This document shows, piece after piece, positions 53,685 through 63,117 of a stretch of 64,000 nucleotides of DNA (position 1 is the stretch's first letter; the number at the start of each line of letters is the position of its first letter). Source of the stretch: Roseibacillus persicicus (GTDB lineage: Bacteria; Verrucomicrobiota; Verrucomicrobiia; Verrucomicrobiales; Akkermansiaceae); the NCBI RefSeq assembly GCF_014651675.1, contig NZ_BMXI01000016.1:62001-126000 (forward strand), written 5' to 3'. A program made the position numbers and the translations under genes. Below the pieces are notes generated by a model. That model was not told where the DNA came from. It made no database searches and saw only the letters and a list, made by a program, of their open reading frames with translations.

Positions 53685-54169
53685 TTTTTCTGCTTCTTCC
53701 ATTCCTGAACAGACTGTCCAATACGAGGCATCATCTTGTCAGCCATTCCGATCTCGCGGGTCGTGAGGCCTTGCCAGATGACGATGTAGCCGTCGTTGAC
53801 GGTGGAATCAATCTCCACCACATCGAGAGGACGCCCGTTGACGCGGGACATCAGAAGCTTTCCTTGGTTGGCATTGGTCAGGGCTGCAAGCCGCTGCGCT
53901 CCGGTGCGATTCAACTTGAATAGCACTCCGTAGGAATAGCCATCAGCAGCAGGAAATGGCCGAAAAGATTCGATATCTCTCGTTGAGATTTCAGGCGAAA
54001 GACGGAAGTAAACCCGCATCCCCAAGACCTCCTGGGGCACCGACATCTTGGGCCCATCAGTCTCCGCCCCCTGCAGATTGAACTGCACCACCATGGCTTC
54101 ATCTTTCTTACTGCCAGCCATCAAACTGAGGCAGCAAAGGAGCCAAACGGCGAGGATGGAACGTTTCAT
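53681..54169 (-). CDS. secreted protein with SecD P1-head-like domain
   Basis: 162 residues; signal peptide 1-19. Residues about 80-140 (VLFKLNRTGAQRLAALTN, then IVIWQGLTTREIGMADKM) resemble the SecDF P1 head. It lacks the membrane domains of SecD, so it is not a translocase. Translated together with the M23 peptidase, overlapping by four bases; a role with it in the periplasm is inferred. Confidence 0.65.
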   Translation of the reverse strand: MKRSILAVWLLCCLSLMAGSKKDEAMVVQFNLQGAETDGPKMSVPQEVLGMRVYFRLSPEISTRDIESFRPFPAADGYSYGVLFKLNRTGAQRLAALTNANQGKLLMSRVNGRPLDVVEIDSTVNDGYIVIWQGLTTREIGMADKMMPRIGQSVQEWKKQKK

Positions 54170-54300
54170 ACCCCTCTCGTATCGAAAAAACTGGCAGAGG
54201 TCAAAGTCCGAGCCTGTTCTTTTTCGACGCGAATTTCACTGCCGCATTTCGCTCGGTTCCTGCCTTGCCAGAGACGGGGGCTGTCGGTCAGGCTCAGCGC

Positions 54301-54819
54301 ATGAGAGCACTCCTAACCACCTTCAGCTTACTGCCGTTTTTATTCCTACTGAGTTGCGCGGTGAGCGGAGGAGGATACAGCGGCGGCGGGACCCCCAATA
54401 TGGGCGGCCCAACGGTCGAAGAACGGAAGGCCCAAATCGCCACCGAGCCGCGCGGGGACTTTTACTACGGTCGCCGCTATCATGTGCACAAGACCCGCTT
54501 CTGGGGCTTTTTGCGGAAGCCGGGCCAACCTTGGAGCTCGGCCAAGCTTGTGGTTTTCAACGAGAAGATGGGCAAGCAACCCGACCGCCTCTCCGAGATG
54601 GGCCCTCCCGATCAGCGATACGGCTTTGACAACAATTATGAGTATCGCATCAAAGGTTACTTCACCGGAGAGAAGGTCTACGAAATCAACTCCAACCAGT
54701 TTCTCCCCGAGTTCATGCTGACGGGCTACGAGCAACTGGACAAGGATCCGGGCTGGCTCTTCTCTCCCAGAGATCACTACGACCCGTCGCGCATCACTCT
54801 CACTCCACGCTCTTACTAG
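54301..54819 (+). CDS. putative lipoprotein, unknown
   Basis: 172 residues from ATG 54301, chosen because the lipobox LLSC (Cys at about 19) follows a short hydrophobic segment. The mature N-terminus is Gly-rich. Aromatic residues are frequent (FYYGRRYHVHKTRFWGFL). No domain recognised. It ends 12 bases before the DAHP synthase start. Confidence 0.75.
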   Translation: MRALLTTFSLLPFLFLLSCAVSGGGYSGGGTPNMGGPTVEERKAQIATEPRGDFYYGRRYHVHKTRFWGFLRKPGQPWSSAKLVVFNEKMGKQPDRLSEMGPPDQRYGFDNNYEYRIKGYFTGEKVYEINSNQFLPEFMLTGYEQLDKDPGWLFSPRDHYDPSRITLTPRSY

Positions 54820-54831
54820 ACTTCCAAGGCT

Positions 54832-55872
54832 ATGACCCAGCTCACCGACCTCAACGTTGTTGCCAACAATCCCCTGCCCTCCCCGGCTTTCCTGCAATCC
54901 GAGATTGCCGCTACCGCCGAGCAGACCGAACTCATCGACCGCTCGCGCCGGGAAATTAGCGACATCCTTTTCCGCAAGGACGACCGCTTCCTCCTGGTGG
55001 TGGGTCCCTGCTCGATTCACGATCCCGAAGCTTGCGAGGAGTATGCGGAAAAGCTGGCCGCGCTTTCCCAAGAAGTCCGCGACAAGATCCTCATCGTCAT
55101 GCGGGTCTATTTCGAAAAGCCCCGCACTACGGTCGGTTGGAAAGGTCTCATCATGGACCCGGATCTGGACGGTTCGGACGACATCATCAAGGGGCTCATG
55201 GAGGCCCGCAACTTCCTTCGCAAAGTTCTTTCTCTCGGACTACCGACTGCGACTGAATTGCTCGATCCCATTACCCCCCAGTTCATTGCGGACCTCATCA
55301 GCTGGTCTGCGATTGGCGCGCGGACCTCGGAATCGCAAACTCACCGGCAGATGGCCTCAGGGCTGTCCATGCCCTTGGGATTCAAGAACGCGACCTCCGG
55401 CTCGCTGAAAGCTGCCACCAACGCCATCAAGGCGGCATCACAGAGCCAAACCTTCCTCGGGGTCTCGGCCCAGGGAATCGCTTCTGCAGTGACAACCCGG
55501 GGCAATCCCCACTGCCACCTCATCCTGCGGGGTGGAGAAAATGGCCCCAATTACGACAAAGCCAGCATCTCTCGCTCGTGTGAAGTCCTGAAAGAATCCG
55601 GGCTCATCGAAACCGTCATGGTCGATGCTTCGCACGCAAACTGCGGCAAAAAACATGAGCAAATGCCGGCGGTCTTCGAGAACATCATCGCGCAGCGCGT
55701 CGCGGGCAACCAGGCCATCACCGGAGCCATGCTGGAATCCCATCTCGTGGCCGGCAACCAGCCCTTTCCCCAGCCGCTCGAACAGCTCAGCCGTGGTCAA
55801 TCCATCACCGACGAGTGCATTGACTGGGCGACCACCGAACGCTTGGTCAGAGAGGCCGCTGCCGCGCTGTAG
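54832..55872 (+). CDS. 3-deoxy-7-phosphoheptulonate synthase, class I
   Basis: 346 residues, the AroF/G/H type. VVGPCSIHDP at about 61-70, RVYFEKPRTTVGWKG and the C-terminal DASHANCGKKHEQ are class I signatures. It condenses PEP and erythrose 4-phosphate at the head of the shikimate pathway. The feedback type (Phe, Tyr or Trp) cannot be read safely. Followed at 3 bases by a pseudouridine synthase. Confidence 0.94.
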   Translation: MTQLTDLNVVANNPLPSPAFLQSEIAATAEQTELIDRSRREISDILFRKDDRFLLVVGPCSIHDPEACEEYAEKLAALSQEVRDKILIVMRVYFEKPRTTVGWKGLIMDPDLDGSDDIIKGLMEARNFLRKVLSLGLPTATELLDPITPQFIADLISWSAIGARTSESQTHRQMASGLSMPLGFKNATSGSLKAATNAIKAASQSQTFLGVSAQGIASAVTTRGNPHCHLILRGGENGPNYDKASISRSCEVLKESGLIETVMVDASHANCGKKHEQMPAVFENIIAQRVAGNQAITGAMLESHLVAGNQPFPQPLEQLSRGQSITDECIDWATTERLVREAAAAL

Positions 55873-55875
55873 ACC

Positions 55876-56541
55876 ATGCAAACTCCCCCGCTGGAGTGTC
55901 TCTATGAGGACGAATGGATGATCGCGGTCAATAAGCCCGCCGGTCAACTCGTTCACCCCGCCGACCACCCGCAGCCGGATGACATTGTCACCATGAAGCT
56001 GGTGCGCGATTATCTGGGCACGCGCGTGTATGCCGCCCACCGTCTGGATCGACCGACTTGCGGGGTGCTGATTTTTGCCAAAGGAAAAACCGCCGCCCGA
56101 GCGCTGGGGCGTGCCTTCGACCGCAAACAGGTGAGCAAAATTTACCAAGCCATCGTGACGGGCCAACCAACGACCGAGACTTGGACTTGTCGCGAACCCC
56201 TGCGGAAGGACGAGAATGCCCCCGCCAAGGAGGCAATCACGGACTTTCGCCTGCTGAAATCCGTGGGGCTCGATCTGGCCCTTTTGGAAGCCCTTCCACG
56301 GACCGGGCGCTACCACCAGATCCGCAAGCATCTCCAAATTTGCGGCCACCCCATCGTGGGAGATTTTCGCTATGCGGGAAAAGAATTCTGCCACGCGCAG
56401 AGCGAAAAACTGGGCACGGAAACACGAATGCTGCTGCAATGCAAACAGATGGAACTTCCTCATCCTGTGGAAAATAGAGCTTTAACTATCAAAGCGCCGA
56501 TCGATCCCTGCTTCGAAAAATTACTTAAGAGTCATAAATAG
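55876..56541 (+). CDS. RluA-family pseudouridine synthase, TruC-like
   Basis: 221 residues, no S4 domain. HRLDRPTCGVLIFAK at about 56-70 carries the catalytic Asp, and YHQIRKHLQICGHPIVGD is the family motif. Length and start VNKPAGQLVHP fit TruC (tRNA U65) more than RluA/C/D. The target is by similarity only. It follows the DAHP synthase by 3 bases. Confidence 0.88.
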   Translation: MQTPPLECLYEDEWMIAVNKPAGQLVHPADHPQPDDIVTMKLVRDYLGTRVYAAHRLDRPTCGVLIFAKGKTAARALGRAFDRKQVSKIYQAIVTGQPTTETWTCREPLRKDENAPAKEAITDFRLLKSVGLDLALLEALPRTGRYHQIRKHLQICGHPIVGDFRYAGKEFCHAQSEKLGTETRMLLQCKQMELPHPVENRALTIKAPIDPCFEKLLKSHK

Positions 56542-56569
56542 TCACTATTAATGACATCTTAAATATATA

Positions 56570-56598
56570 TTGACTGCTGACTAATCCTGTCATAATTA
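56570..56598 (+). promoter_or_regulatory. sigma-70-type promoter before the giant TSP3 protein
   Basis: TTGACT (56570-56575) and TAATTA (56593-56598) with 17-base spacing. CATAAT with a 15-base gap is the alternative -10. A leader of about 190 bases would follow, without a Shine-Dalgarno before the ATG at 56793. The 251-base gap otherwise holds nothing coding. Confidence 0.5.
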
Positions 56599-56792
56599 CT
56601 GTGCACGAAATTGAACACCGGTAAATTTTACTGGGTTTTCAATTTCAGCCCACAAGCCCCCACCTTCCAAAAAGCCCGCAAAGCATTGGATAAGAGCCCC
56701 TTGAGGGAACCCCAGATAAGACTGGCATGCCGAATGCCACTGAATAATGAGACCAAAAATCTCAGAATTCATCCCTTACCTACCCTGTATCC

Positions 56793-59700
56793 ATGTTCAC
56801 CCACATCCTTCAAAACAAATCAAAATCCAGCGCCACGGCCTATCTGGTCGCGCTCGGACTGAGCTGCACAGCGGCTCATGGCAGCGACTCCGACAATGAC
56901 GGCATCCTCGATACCATTGAGAATCAGGACTCCCAAGTATCGGCCAATGACCTCGTCTTGAACAACCTCACCGACGCGCTGGTCACCGCCAACGGCGGCA
57001 TCCTGAGCCCTATTCAGCAGCTTGGAGCCTCCAACAACATTCCGGCCCAGTCGTTCGAGGACGACACCGCTGGCTACGGCTATTTCCGCATTGCGAAATG
57101 GACTGGCGACCAATCGTCCAGCCTCAACCAGAAGCTTCACTACGGAATTCAGGTCCGGGATCTGGGGACTGAAATCGGTGCCTACTGGGCAACGACATCT
57201 ACTGCCGACGTTCGCTTGGTCTCAAATACTGGCGAGCGCATTGAGGCCAACATCAAGCATGGAGCGATGGAGGTTCAGCCCCTCTCCACCCAATATGGCG
57301 AAATCTATCAATACAGCGTGCCTCTCACTGCTGAGACTTTCCAGACCAGCAACTCCCGCCTCACCGCAGTTCTCTCCGACCTCGCCTACATCGAGATTCG
57401 GGCGGAGTATTGGGGTTGGGCTCGCGGAGTAGAAAGCTTTCTCGTCCCCGCCGGACAATTCTGGAATGGAGCGCCCGACACCGATGGCGACGGAACGCTC
57501 GACTACCTCGACACGGATTCCGACAACGACGGCACCTCTGACCTTGTGGAAGGAACTGTCGACAGCGACGGAGACGGCTTGGCTGATTACCGCGACCGCG
57601 ACTCGGACAACGACGGAATCCTGGATTCCATCGAGGGTTCCGCAGACTTGGATGGAGACGGCCTCCGTAACGCAATCGACCTCGACTCCGATGGCGACAA
57701 CTTGGCCGACTCGCTGGAAGGCAATGTTGATACCGACGGCGACCTCACCGCCAACTTTCTCGATAGCGACTCCGACAACGACGGAGTATTGGACTCTGCT
57801 GAAGGAGCTCAGGACCTTGATGGTGACACTCTGGCCAACTACCTCGACACGGATGCCGACGATGATGGGATCCCTGATGGCAGCGACCCCGACGCCGACG
57901 GCGACGGCATCTCCAACTTCGAAGAAGCCTTTGCAGTTGGCAACTCGGTCAACCTGATTAGTAACGGCGATTTTGATGAGCTTGATGCCGATTTGGGTTC
58001 CCAGTATTCGCAGACTCTCGGTCTACTTGACGACGGGATAGCCCAACCCGAAGGCGCTTTTGATGTGGTTGAAAGCGCGAAGGATGCCACGGTGAATTTC
58101 CCCGACTTCGGTGATGCCAATGGCGGCGGCGACTACATGGTGGTTTGGACCGGCCCGACTTCCGGCGAGCTGGTTTGGAGCCAGGAAGTGGAAGTCACTC
58201 CCGGGACCGACTATGTGTTTTCCGCAGCAGTGGCCTCTACCTTGGCAGGCTTGGAACCCGCGCTCGACTTTCGCGTCGACGGATCTTCCCTCGGTGTTCC
58301 AATTGTTGGAGGCGATGTTGCCGAGTGGAATCGGACCTACGCAGGCTTCAATAGTGAAGAAGCCACGACTCTGACGCTCGCGATCTACAGCGTCAAAACA
58401 ACCCTTCAACAGACCGGTTTCGGTCTCGATGCCATCGCACTTTCCCCCATCACCACGGATACCGACGGTGATGGAGCGGCCAACTACATGGATGCCGATT
58501 CCGACGGTGACACCCTCGCCGATTCCTACGAAGGCCAGAACGATCCCGACGGTGACGGCCTGCCCAACTTCTTGGACTTGGACTCCGACAACGACACCAT
58601 CGGTGACGAAGAGGACGGCGACGCGGACCCTGACGGAGACGGCATCCCCGGATACGCGGATACGGATTCCGACAACGATCTCATCGAAGACTTCCGTGAA
58701 GGCTTTGGCGACTTCGACGAAGACGGAATCCCCGACCACCTCGACAACGATGCCGACAATGACGGCAACATCGATGCTCCGGGAGAAGACTCCGATAACG
58801 ACGGAATCTGGAACGAGGAGGAAACTCTCTCCGCCGATACCGATGATGATGGCACTCCTGACTACCTGGACACCGACTCCGACAACGACGGACTTTCCGA
58901 CGCTCTGGAGGGCCTCAATGATATCGATGCGGATGGCACTCCCGATTATCGTGACTATCAGCCGGCCTTCAGCCCAAGTGGCTACGCCTTCGAGTCCTAC
59001 AATGCGGAGACCCAACTCGCCATCGTCGACGTCAATGCCGGAGTCTTCGTCGACCTGGGGAATACCGACCATGGCCTGAACTACAATGCCATCGCCTACC
59101 GCACGGCGGACAACTACATCTACGGACTGAATCGCAGCTCCAACGACCCCGAGCTCTTGCGCTTCGGCAGTGATGGCAGTGCGGCCGTAGTGGGCCTCAT
59201 CTCCGGCCTCCCCCGCTCCTACGTGGCAGGCACTTTCGCCGATGACGGCTTATACTGGGTCTCCGGTGGTGGTCGACTCTACGGCATCGACGTCGACGCC
59301 CTCACGGTGGTCAAAGATGTCGCCCTTTCCCCCAACCCCAAAGGAACCGAGATCGATCTCGCGCACAACTTTGTGGATGGAAAGCTCTACGGTAGCACCG
59401 GCAGCGGCGTGTTCTTCCACGTGGACCGCGACACCGGCTCGACGACTGTTCTGAGCAATAACGGAAAGACCTTTGGCGCACTGATTTGTGACTTCAACGG
59501 CGCAGTCTACGGTTTCGATAACCGGGGAACTGGAGCCTTCCGCGTGAACTTGAGCAACGGCTCAGTCACCTGGGTAGCCAATGCACCTAAAACCAATATC
59601 AACGACGGAACCATCAACCCGACCCAGATTCTGGTAGTCGACACCGATGGTGACGGCATCAGCGACGAGTTCGATATCGACGATGACAACGACGGCGTCT

Positions 59701-61667
59701 TGGACCCGGATGAAGGAAGCGGCTACGACCCCAGCGGAGACGAAGACGGAGATGGTATCCGCAACTGGACGGACAATGTCGACAACGGCAACGACGGTGA
59801 CGGCTCTCTCACTGACTATACCGACACCAATGGAGCCGGTATCCCCGATGTCTTTGATGTCGACCGGGATGGCACTCCGAACCACTTGGACGACGACGCC
59901 GATGGAGACGGACTCTCCGACACCACCGAAGCTGCGGGCGACGCCGATACCGATGGGCTCCCCAACTTCCTCGATAGCGACTCCGACAATGACGGAATCG
60001 AAGACGGAACCGACGGCCTGGGTGATACCGATGGTGACGGCATTCCCGACTATCTCGACAACTTCGATGACCGAGACCAGGACAACGATGGCATCCCCAA
60101 CGGATTGGAAGGAACCGGCGACACCGATGGCGACGGTCTTCTGGACTACTTCGACACCGACTCCGATGACGACGGTTATTCCGACTCGGAAGAAGCCGGC
60201 GCCGACCCCACGAATCCACGCGATTCCGACGGAGATGGCATCCCCAACTTCCAGGACTTTGACGATGACAACGACGATGTTCCAACCGCCAACGATCCTT
60301 GCCCTCTTTGCAACCTCGCTGACAACTACATCGAGTTCGACATCCGCAACGTCGACATTCTCGCCGACTATGACGTCTACCCTGGCTACTACGACTACGC
60401 CCGCGACGTTTGGAACGAGGTGAAGTTTCTTCTCAACTGCAACACCGAGGGCATCCCCCTCGAGCAAGAGAAGCGTGGCTTCGACGAAGAAAGATTCTAC
60501 TTGGCCGAGGATTGCGAAGTGTTTGTTACCGTGATTTTCGACGGTGCGGATTACCACAACAGCCTGGCCTTCTATGATGCGGAAGACCCTGCGGGAACTT
60601 GGACCGAGATTTGGAAAAACTTCGTTACCGGCCCCACCGCACCTCTCATCCCCGGCTCTTCCGTGAGCTTGGGTGTGATGCCTGCCGGAACCCAACTCCG
60701 CTTCGGCCTGGTGATGGATGGCGGCAATGGCGGGACCAGAAAGATCTATCAGGATTCTTTCCTCAATCCCGGTGGACAAGAGTTCTGTGCATCCAAGATT
60801 GAGCTCACCAGCATCGAGAGTGACCCCATCATCCTCGCCTTCGAAGATCAGCTCTTCGCCGGCCGTGACAACGACTTCAATGACGTTATCATCATGGTCG
60901 AGTGCATCCCCTCCGCGCTTGGAACCGCCCAGTTCGCTGGAGTTGTTTCCGAGAACGAAGACGCGGTCGCCTCCGCTGCTGTCACCAGCCTGTTGACTGC
61001 TGAAGGGATGAACGATGCAAGCTTCGAGTCGACGGCCGAGCTGCTCTACGTTCCCGAAGGACTGAACAGCCTGACCTTCGACCTTGTTGGAGACCAAAGC
61101 GATTTGGAAGGAAGCTTCGCGCTCTACGACTACGACAAGCTGTCCAGCGTGAGCCCGAATACCCTGAGCTATCGCGAGGTGGCGGCCGAGCTTGCCGAAG
61201 TCATCTTCGACGACCGTCAGGACGAGGTGGGAGCCTCCGTCACCATCAACCCGGTTGCCCTCGGACTGGATGGCAAGCACCTTGCGCTCGTCTACCTACC
61301 CGGCAACACCTTCGACAAGTTCAACAGCAATCCGCACCGTTACACCCCACGTGGTGAAGGCGACGACCTGAAACGCCAGCCACTCTTCAGCGTCATCAAT
61401 GCCAACCCGGGCTCAGCAGACCAGTTCCTCTTCTTCACCAACGAGACTTCGACTCTGGTTTGTATCGAAGACTTGAGCCGTGCGGATGCGGAAGGTGAAG
61501 CCGGAGCGGCCAGTTCCAATAGCTTTGCCGGAGCCCAGATTCGCATCACTCCCGCACTGAGCTTGGTCAGTTTCCACTACGGTCAATATATGCACGGGAC
61601 ACCTGATGTCACTGCCGACTGGACTGGCACCGACGGATACTCTGACGAACAGAATGGAGACTATTAA
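56793..61667 (+). CDS. giant secreted thrombospondin type-3 repeat protein with DUF6923-like and DUF4114-like domains
   Basis: 1624 residues. Signal peptide about 1-30. Order by rough residue: N-terminal beta domain (35-225), TSP3 block 1 (228-380), CBM-like beta-sandwich domain (385-553), TSP3 block 2 (555-723), a propeller-like DUF6923 region (728-946), TSP3 block 3 (950-1170), then a DUF4114-like C-terminus (FEDQLFAGRDNDFNDVI around residue 1350-1370) and a last domain. TSP3 units follow DxDxDGxxD and bind Ca2+. No LPXTG or PEP-CTERM tail is present. Probably surface-exposed or secreted, for adhesion or glycan binding (inferred). The FG-GAP gene follows at 34 bases. Confidence 0.9.
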   Translation: MFTHILQNKSKSSATAYLVALGLSCTAAHGSDSDNDGILDTIENQDSQVSANDLVLNNLTDALVTANGGILSPIQQLGASNNIPAQSFEDDTAGYGYFRIAKWTGDQSSSLNQKLHYGIQVRDLGTEIGAYWATTSTADVRLVSNTGERIEANIKHGAMEVQPLSTQYGEIYQYSVPLTAETFQTSNSRLTAVLSDLAYIEIRAEYWGWARGVESFLVPAGQFWNGAPDTDGDGTLDYLDTDSDNDGTSDLVEGTVDSDGDGLADYRDRDSDNDGILDSIEGSADLDGDGLRNAIDLDSDGDNLADSLEGNVDTDGDLTANFLDSDSDNDGVLDSAEGAQDLDGDTLANYLDTDADDDGIPDGSDPDADGDGISNFEEAFAVGNSVNLISNGDFDELDADLGSQYSQTLGLLDDGIAQPEGAFDVVESAKDATVNFPDFGDANGGGDYMVVWTGPTSGELVWSQEVEVTPGTDYVFSAAVASTLAGLEPALDFRVDGSSLGVPIVGGDVAEWNRTYAGFNSEEATTLTLAIYSVKTTLQQTGFGLDAIALSPITTDTDGDGAANYMDADSDGDTLADSYEGQNDPDGDGLPNFLDLDSDNDTIGDEEDGDADPDGDGIPGYADTDSDNDLIEDFREGFGDFDEDGIPDHLDNDADNDGNIDAPGEDSDNDGIWNEEETLSADTDDDGTPDYLDTDSDNDGLSDALEGLNDIDADGTPDYRDYQPAFSPSGYAFESYNAETQLAIVDVNAGVFVDLGNTDHGLNYNAIAYRTADNYIYGLNRSSNDPELLRFGSDGSAAVVGLISGLPRSYVAGTFADDGLYWVSGGGRLYGIDVDALTVVKDVALSPNPKGTEIDLAHNFVDGKLYGSTGSGVFFHVDRDTGSTTVLSNNGKTFGALICDFNGAVYGFDNRGTGAFRVNLSNGSVTWVANAPKTNINDGTINPTQILVVDTDGDGISDEFDIDDDNDGVLDPDEGSGYDPSGDEDGDGIRNWTDNVDNGNDGDGSLTDYTDTNGAGIPDVFDVDRDGTPNHLDDDADGDGLSDTTEAAGDADTDGLPNFLDSDSDNDGIEDGTDGLGDTDGDGIPDYLDNFDDRDQDNDGIPNGLEGTGDTDGDGLLDYFDTDSDDDGYSDSEEAGADPTNPRDSDGDGIPNFQDFDDDNDDVPTANDPCPLCNLADNYIEFDIRNVDILADYDVYPGYYDYARDVWNEVKFLLNCNTEGIPLEQEKRGFDEERFYLAEDCEVFVTVIFDGADYHNSLAFYDAEDPAGTWTEIWKNFVTGPTAPLIPGSSVSLGVMPAGTQLRFGLVMDGGNGGTRKIYQDSFLNPGGQEFCASKIELTSIESDPIILAFEDQLFAGRDNDFNDVIIMVECIPSALGTAQFAGVVSENEDAVASAAVTSLLTAEGMNDASFESTAELLYVPEGLNSLTFDLVGDQSDLEGSFALYDYDKLSSVSPNTLSYREVAAELAEVIFDDRQDEVGASVTINPVALGLDGKHLALVYLPGNTFDKFNSNPHRYTPRGEGDDLKRQPLFSVINANPGSADQFLFFTNETSTLVCIEDLSRADAEGEAGAASSNSFAGAQIRITPALSLVSFHYGQYMHGTPDVTADWTGTDGYSDEQNGDY

Positions 61668-61701
61668 TCCCTCCTTCCCCTAGTTCAAAGTAAGACCTCA
61701 A

Positions 61702-63117
61702 ATGATGAACCTCCCGCATTTTCTCGCGCGCAAGCAACCTCTCGCCCTTCTTTGTTTTCTGGTTACTGGAGAAGCGCCTGCCGAGCTGGTGAAGCTAACT
61801 GCGAGTAATGCGGGAGCGTTCGATCGTTTCGGACAATCCGTGGCAATGACCGAGGACTTCCTCATTGTCGGAGCCCATGAGGAAGACACTGGATTCAGCA
61901 AGGCGGGATCAGTCTACGTCTATGACCGCGACACCCACGCCTTTATCCGCAAGCTGAATGCCTCTGACGCTGGCTCCAACGACTTGTTCGGCTGGTCTCT
62001 GGCGGCGGAAGGCAATCAGGTTCTAGTGGGAGCTCCCGGCAATGATTCCGGCGCCTGCTACCTCTTTGACCTCAATACCGGAGCCGAGCTCAACAAGCTC
62101 ACTCCCTCTGACGCCGCGAGCGGCGATCAATTTGGCCATTCCGTGGCCATGACCTCCACAACCATCCTTGTTGGTTCCTGGTTGATGGAAGACAGCGATA
62201 TTAGCCCGTCGGAGGATTCCGGCGCGGCCTACCTCTTTCACCGCAGCAACGGACAAGAATTGCACCGTCTGCGTCCTGCCGACATCGCGGAAGCGGATCA
62301 GTTCGGCGGCAGCGTAGCCCTCACTGGCGACTATGCTTGTGTCGGCTCTCTCTTCGATGACCACAGTGGAGTCTCCGACGCCGGCTCCGTCTACCTGTTC
62401 GACCCGTCAACCGGTGCTGAACTGCGCAAGATTACGCGGGGAACACCTGCCGAAGGCGACACCTTCGGTTCGATGCTGGCAGCAAAAGGCGACCTCCTAG
62501 TCACGGGAATTCCGGAAGCGGGAGACTTTGGAGCCCGGGCCGGGGTCACTTCACTTTTTAGCCTGCCCAGTGGCGAACACTTGACTGACATCATGCCGCC
62601 CTCTCTTTCCGAGGGGGATCAATTCGGGCAATCGGTGGCGATTGACGACTTCATCGTTGTCGGTGCTTTCCGAACCGATTCAGGTTCGAAAAATGATGTT
62701 GGTTCAGCCTTTGTTTTCAGCACTACCGGCCACTACCGCAATACGCTGCACCCCAGCGACGGAGCAACTTCCGATTTTTTTGGTGGAGCAGTGGCCACTC
62801 AAGGCGACGAGTTTCTGATCGGCGCGACTCAGAACGATGATGACGGACCATCCTCAGGTTCAGCCTATCTCTTCGAGGACGAATTGGACCTCATTCTCAA
62901 CGATCTCACAATTGCTCTCTCTGGCAACAACGTCACTCTCAATTGGACCGGAACAGCCGAAGGAGAATACCGGATTTTTGCAACCAGCGACTTGTCCAAC
63001 TGGCCGACCACTCCCCTGCAAACCGTGGTCCCCACCTCATCCAGTGCGAACTTCATCCACACCAATGGAGCGGACGCGAGCAAGCTCTTCTACCGGATTG
63101 AAACCGGTAGTAACTAA
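61702..63117 (+). CDS. seven-repeat FG-GAP beta-propeller protein
   Basis: 471 residues. Signal peptide about 1-25 (MMNLPHFLARKQPLALLCFLV). Seven FG-GAP units of about 48-52 residues, each with DxFGxSVA and a following VG or IG, enough for one seven-bladed propeller like integrin alpha. The last 70 residues form a separate beta domain (LNWTGTAEGEYRIFATSD, ending LFYRIE), common in Verrucomicrobia surface proteins. Likely binds ligand or matrix at the surface. Overlaps the convergent ABC gene by 3-4 bases. Confidence 0.9.
   Translation: MMNLPHFLARKQPLALLCFLVTGEAPAELVKLTASNAGAFDRFGQSVAMTEDFLIVGAHEEDTGFSKAGSVYVYDRDTHAFIRKLNASDAGSNDLFGWSLAAEGNQVLVGAPGNDSGACYLFDLNTGAELNKLTPSDAASGDQFGHSVAMTSTTILVGSWLMEDSDISPSEDSGAAYLFHRSNGQELHRLRPADIAEADQFGGSVALTGDYACVGSLFDDHSGVSDAGSVYLFDPSTGAELRKITRGTPAEGDTFGSMLAAKGDLLVTGIPEAGDFGARAGVTSLFSLPSGEHLTDIMPPSLSEGDQFGQSVAIDDFIVVGAFRTDSGSKNDVGSAFVFSTTGHYRNTLHPSDGATSDFFGGAVATQGDEFLIGATQNDDDGPSSGSAYLFEDELDLILNDLTIALSGNNVTLNWTGTAEGEYRIFATSDLSNWPTTPLQTVVPTSSSANFIHTNGADASKLFYRIETGSN

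Noticed and set aside
59562-61280. 572-codon open frame on the minus strand
   Set aside because: Opposite the TSP3 repeats; GAC/GAT-rich repeats give GTC/ATC on the other strand and stay open by composition.
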